A DNA stretch of 64,000 bases from UBA4781 sp963556045 (GTDB lineage: Bacteria; Chloroflexota; Anaerolineae; Anaerolineales; Anaerolineaceae), in assembly GCA_963556045.3 (NCBI GenBank), contig CAUVYA020000002.1, positions 1,860,001-1,924,000 on the forward strand, read 5' to 3'. Numbering within the stretch: position 1 is the stretch's first letter; each line of letters starts with the position of its first letter. Under the pieces are notes generated by a model. That model was given only the letters and a program-made list of their open reading frames with translations. It made no database searches and was not told the origin of the DNA. A program made the position numbers and the translations under genes. This document shows, in pieces, positions 61,734 to 64,000 of this stretch.

Positions 61734-63131
61734 TTAGATATGAATGGCGTGACCAAGCGCGTCTTCAGCAGCTTCCATGATCGCTTCGCTCAATGTAGGA
61801 TGGGAGTGAATGTTGTGCGCAATATCTTCAATAGTGAGTTCGGCATTGTGTGCCAGAGTCAGTTCGGGCAGCAATTCAGATACCTCTGGTCCGATCATAT
61901 GAGCGCCAAGGATTTCTCCATATTTGGCGTCAACGATCACTTTGACAAATCCCGCGCTTTCACCCAGACCAAGCGATTTGCCATTCGCCTGGAATGGGAA
62001 CCGACCAACCTTCACCTCTTTACCCTCATTAACAGACTGTTTTTCCGTTAAACCAAAGGATGCCACCTGCGGGTAGCAATATGTGGCGGCGGGGATCATT
62101 GAAAAGTCAATTGGATCGCGTTTGATACCCTTGATGGTTTCTATACAATGGATTCCCATTGTGGAAGCTGCATGCGCTAATAATAGTTTTCCATTTACAT
62201 CGCCCACAGCCCAGACGCCGGGAACACTGGTTGCCATATTCTGATCAACCTGAATGAAACCTCGTTTATCCAGTTCAACGCCGATATTTTCGAGCCCCAG
62301 TTTCTCTGTGTTAGCCTTGAACCCGATCGCCACCAGAGCCTGTTCAGCCTCGATTTCTTTTTTCGTACCTTCATTTGAAACGGTAACTCTAACGCCATTC
62401 TCGGTAGGCTCGATCGCTTCGACTTTATGTTCAGTGAAGACCTGTATGCCGCGTTTTTTAAAGGATTTTTGTAATTCGCCGCTTATTTCTTCATCTTCGA
62501 GAGGGAGGATGTTCGGCAGCATTTCAACAATAGTGATTTGGGTTCCAAACGAGCTCCATATGGTGGCAAATTCTGCCCCAATAGCTCCGCCCCCGATGAT
62601 GACGGCAGATTCAGGTAGTTTGTCCTGTAAAATGGCATCTTCATACGATAAAACTGTTTTCCCATCGTAGTTCCAGCCTGGCGGGATGAAGGGGTGTGCG
62701 CCGGTGGCAATAATGATATTTGAGGTTTTCAGTTCTTCTTTTTCACCATTATTTAGATCGACCTGAATAGTGTTTTTGGTTTTAATGGAAGCAGTACCTT
62801 CAAACACTTCAATTTTATGTTTCTTCATGAGAAAACTGACACCGCGTGTCAATCTGTCGGAAACGCGCCGGCTTCGTTTGACAGCCGCTGCATAATCAAT
62901 AGAAATGTTGTCGCCTGTGATCCCGTAATCTTTTGTCTCTTCTCGCAGTGTACGGGCAACTTCTGCGTTTTTGAGCAAAGCTTTTGATGGGATGCAGCCC
63001 ACATTCAAACATACGCCCCCCAGCCATCTTTTTTCAATGATGGCAGTTGAGAAACCCAGTTGTGCGGCTCGAATAGCTGCGACATATCCCCCCGGACCAG
63101 CACCTATTATGATCACATCATATTTTTTCAT
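61734..63131 (-). CDS. lpd: Dihydrolipoyl dehydrogenase
   Basis: The 465-aa flavoprotein reoxidises dihydrolipoamide. It has the FAD motif IIIGAGPGGYVAAIRAAQLG, the redox disulfide GGVCLNVGCIPSK (near residue 40), the NAD site VIIGGGAIGAEFATIWSSFG and the C-terminal catalytic His-Glu pair (HSHPTLSEAIMEA). No 2-oxoacid dehydrogenase or glycine-cleavage genes lie nearby, so the complex it serves cannot be told. Confidence 0.94.
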   Translation of the reverse strand: MKKYDVIIIGAGPGGYVAAIRAAQLGFSTAIIEKRWLGGVCLNVGCIPSKALLKNAEVARTLREETKDYGITGDNISIDYAAAVKRSRRVSDRLTRGVSFLMKKHKIEVFEGTASIKTKNTIQVDLNNGEKEELKTSNIIIATGAHPFIPPGWNYDGKTVLSYEDAILQDKLPESAVIIGGGAIGAEFATIWSSFGTQITIVEMLPNILPLEDEEISGELQKSFKKRGIQVFTEHKVEAIEPTENGVRVTVSNEGTKKEIEAEQALVAIGFKANTEKLGLENIGVELDKRGFIQVDQNMATSVPGVWAVGDVNGKLLLAHAASTMGIHCIETIKGIKRDPIDFSMIPAATYCYPQVASFGLTEKQSVNEGKEVKVGRFPFQANGKSLGLGESAGFVKVIVDAKYGEILGAHMIGPEVSELLPELTLAHNAELTIEDIAHNIHSHPTLSEAIMEAAEDALGHAIHI

Positions 63132-63231
63132 ATCCCATTCTCCATATAAATCTCTGACAAAATCACGATGATTTAAGGGATTATACTTGTTTTCATTATT
63201 GCGTATATCGGAATTTTATTAGACTCTCTCA

Positions 63232-63260
63232 TTGACGAAACGAACGAGAGGGTATAAGAT
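63232..63260 (+). promoter_or_regulatory. Sigma-70 promoter of the V/A-type ATPase operon
   Basis: TTGACG (63232-63237), 17 nt, TAAGAT (63255-63260). The arms ACTCTCTC (63223-63230) and GAGAGGGT (63247-63254) form an imperfect 8-bp inverted repeat around the -35 and spacer, a possible operator. Confidence 0.6.
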
Positions 63261-63296
63261 AGCGAGTCGTTAAAAGTGAGGTTTATAATCACTGAT

Positions 63297-63677
63297 ATGA
63301 AGAAAAAGATTGTTGTAGAAGAAAAGAAACAAGAAGATCCACAGGCTCTACTTGAAAAGATCTTGAAAGCGGAAGTAAATTCAGCAGAGCGGATTGCTGA
63401 TGTTCGTAAAAATAGCGAACAACAGATCACTGCTATCCAGGAAGAAGCTGAGAAAACAAAAAAAGAAGCATATGCAAGTGGAAGACGAGCCAGAACCCGT
63501 TTGGTAGAAAAAGGTCTGGAAAAAGCCAAAACAGAAGCAACCGCGAAGATCCAACAATCGAATCAGGAAACTGACCGTATTTTAAAAAGTGGGTCAAATT
63601 ATATTAATGATGCTGTTGCCATAAGCCTGTCATTTATATTGGGAAAAGAAACCCAGGAGAATTCCCATGATAAGTAA
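63297..63677 (+). CDS. V/A-type ATP synthase subunit H/G-like (stalk coiled coil)
   Basis: The 126-aa product is highly charged and almost wholly coiled coil (about 15-105; EKILKAEVNSAERIADVRKNSEQQ, EEAEKTKKEAYASGRRARTR), with a short C-terminal part (NDAVAISLSFILG). This fits the peripheral stalk subunit H (AhaH) or G of V/A-type ATPases, which often comes first in the operon. The ATG at 63297 is preferred over one at 63276. It overlaps the subunit I gene by 11 nt, which confirms the context. Confidence 0.8.
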   Translation: MKKKIVVEEKKQEDPQALLEKILKAEVNSAERIADVRKNSEQQITAIQEEAEKTKKEAYASGRRARTRLVEKGLEKAKTEATAKIQQSNQETDRILKSGSNYINDAVAISLSFILGKETQENSHDK

Positions 63678-64000
63678 AATGGCACGAATTGAAATTATTG
63701 GGCTGAAAAAAAACCTGCGGGAGACGGTTCGTGAATTGCACGAGCTGGGAACAATGCAGATCGATGATATCCGTACGTTAACCAATGTGTATATGCAGCC
63801 GATCAACCTGTCGTATGAGATGGTTCAGGCTCGCGAGAAGGTTGAACTGGTAAACGCGAAGATCAACGGACTGGAAGATCTTTTTAAGAAATATTTCATT
63901 ACTTCACCTACCGATGTTGCTGATGCATCCTCTTTCTCTGCTATCGATTCAAAAGTCGAGCAGGTCAATACGACGATTCAACAATTAACCCAGCAGAAAA
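63667..64000 (+). CDS. V/A-type ATP synthase subunit I, N-terminal part (cut by window end)
   Basis: The frame starts at ATG 63667 (MISKMARIEIIGLKKNLRET) with AGGAG just before it and runs open to the end, 111 codons. The beginning, MARIEIIGLKKNLRETVREL followed by HELGTMQIDDI, is typical for the cytosolic arm of subunit I/a, which joins stator and proton channel. The membrane part lies beyond the window. It overlaps the end of the subunit H gene, so it is the second gene of the operon. Confidence 0.87.
   Translation, partial: MISKMARIEIIGLKKNLRETVRELHELGTMQIDDIRTLTNVYMQPINLSYEMVQAREKVELVNAKINGLEDLFKKYFITSPTDVADASSFSAIDSKVEQVNTTIQQLTQQK

Noticed and set aside
1..64000. tRNA, rRNA, CRISPR, transposon, prophage or toxin-antitoxin features.
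   Set aside because: No intergenic region has cloverleaf, direct-repeat array, transposase or similar signals; the longest gene-free stretches hold the riboswitch, T-box and cysK leader.

Overview
This 64 kb window reads as a chromosomal segment of a monoderm, mid-GC bacterium, most likely an anaerobic member of the Chloroflexota (class Anaerolineae or close to it). The reasons are protein architecture and context: a very long SecA (1336 aa), a fused GlyQS glycyl-tRNA synthetase, a sigma-70 factor with an extra segment in region 3, a V/A-type ATPase operon beginning at the right edge, many secreted LysM/M23/CAP proteins with Pro/Thr-rich linkers, a T-box in front of pheST, a CIRCE element in front of hrcA and a LexA box of the form GAAC-N4-GTTC. 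The assignment is inference from gene content. No tRNA, rRNA, CRISPR array, insertion sequence, prophage or conjugative gene was seen. The region looks like core genome with dense gene packing.

Layout. 1-4.8 kb: a C39-like peptidase with TPRs (cut by the window edge), a HAD hydrolase, and a BtuFCD-type B12 import operon (minus strand) behind a cobalamin riboswitch with its own terminator and promoter. 4.9-12 kb: metG, the CinA-type amidase, a membrane-anchored LysM/M23 hydrolase, a Memo-like protein and priA. 12-18 kb (minus): dnaG, rpoD, then rho and a second LysM/M23 protein whose TTG start overlaps the rho stop. 18-26 kb: a small unknown protein, fused glyQS, a second C39-like protein, a LysM lipoprotein, an SDR, lexA (self-regulated), an OsmC protein. 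25.4-31.2 kb (minus): the heat-shock operon hrcA-grpE-dnaK-dnaJ-prmA behind CIRCE. 31.3-33.7 kb: lysine 2,3-aminomutase and an aldo-keto reductase. 33.7-40.2 kb (minus): pheST behind a T-box, and rpsB-tsf-pyrH with an internal terminator. 40.3-43 kb: surE and two tandem CAP-LysM proteins. 43-44.9 kb (minus): cysK-cysE behind a 190-nt structured leader that matches no riboswitch class I know. 44.9-47.1 kb: a LiaF/PspC/SIMPL envelope cluster. 47.1-49.2 kb (minus): frr-uppS-cdsA. 49.3-49.6 kb: a 73-aa unknown protein under a near-perfect promoter carrying a LexA box. 49.6-54.1 kb (minus): a tightly overlapping operon of two M16 peptidases, acpS, a metallophosphoesterase and a ParB-fold protein. 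54.2-64 kb: an adrenodoxin-reductase-like flavoprotein, a membrane protein, an S1-domain protein, secA, lpd, and the first two genes of a V/A-type ATPase operon.

Most of the genes serve replication, transcription, translation, protein folding/export and envelope upkeep. The most interesting points are regulatory: (1) only two LexA boxes were found, one in front of lexA and one in front of the 73-aa unknown gene, which makes that gene a candidate undescribed SOS effector; (2) the cysK leader RNA with mutually exclusive aptamer-like and terminator folds; (3) the oversized SecA; (4) highly acidic repeated tails on both S2 and the S1-like protein. Promoter and terminator calls are by eye from the sequence and have not been tested by computation.
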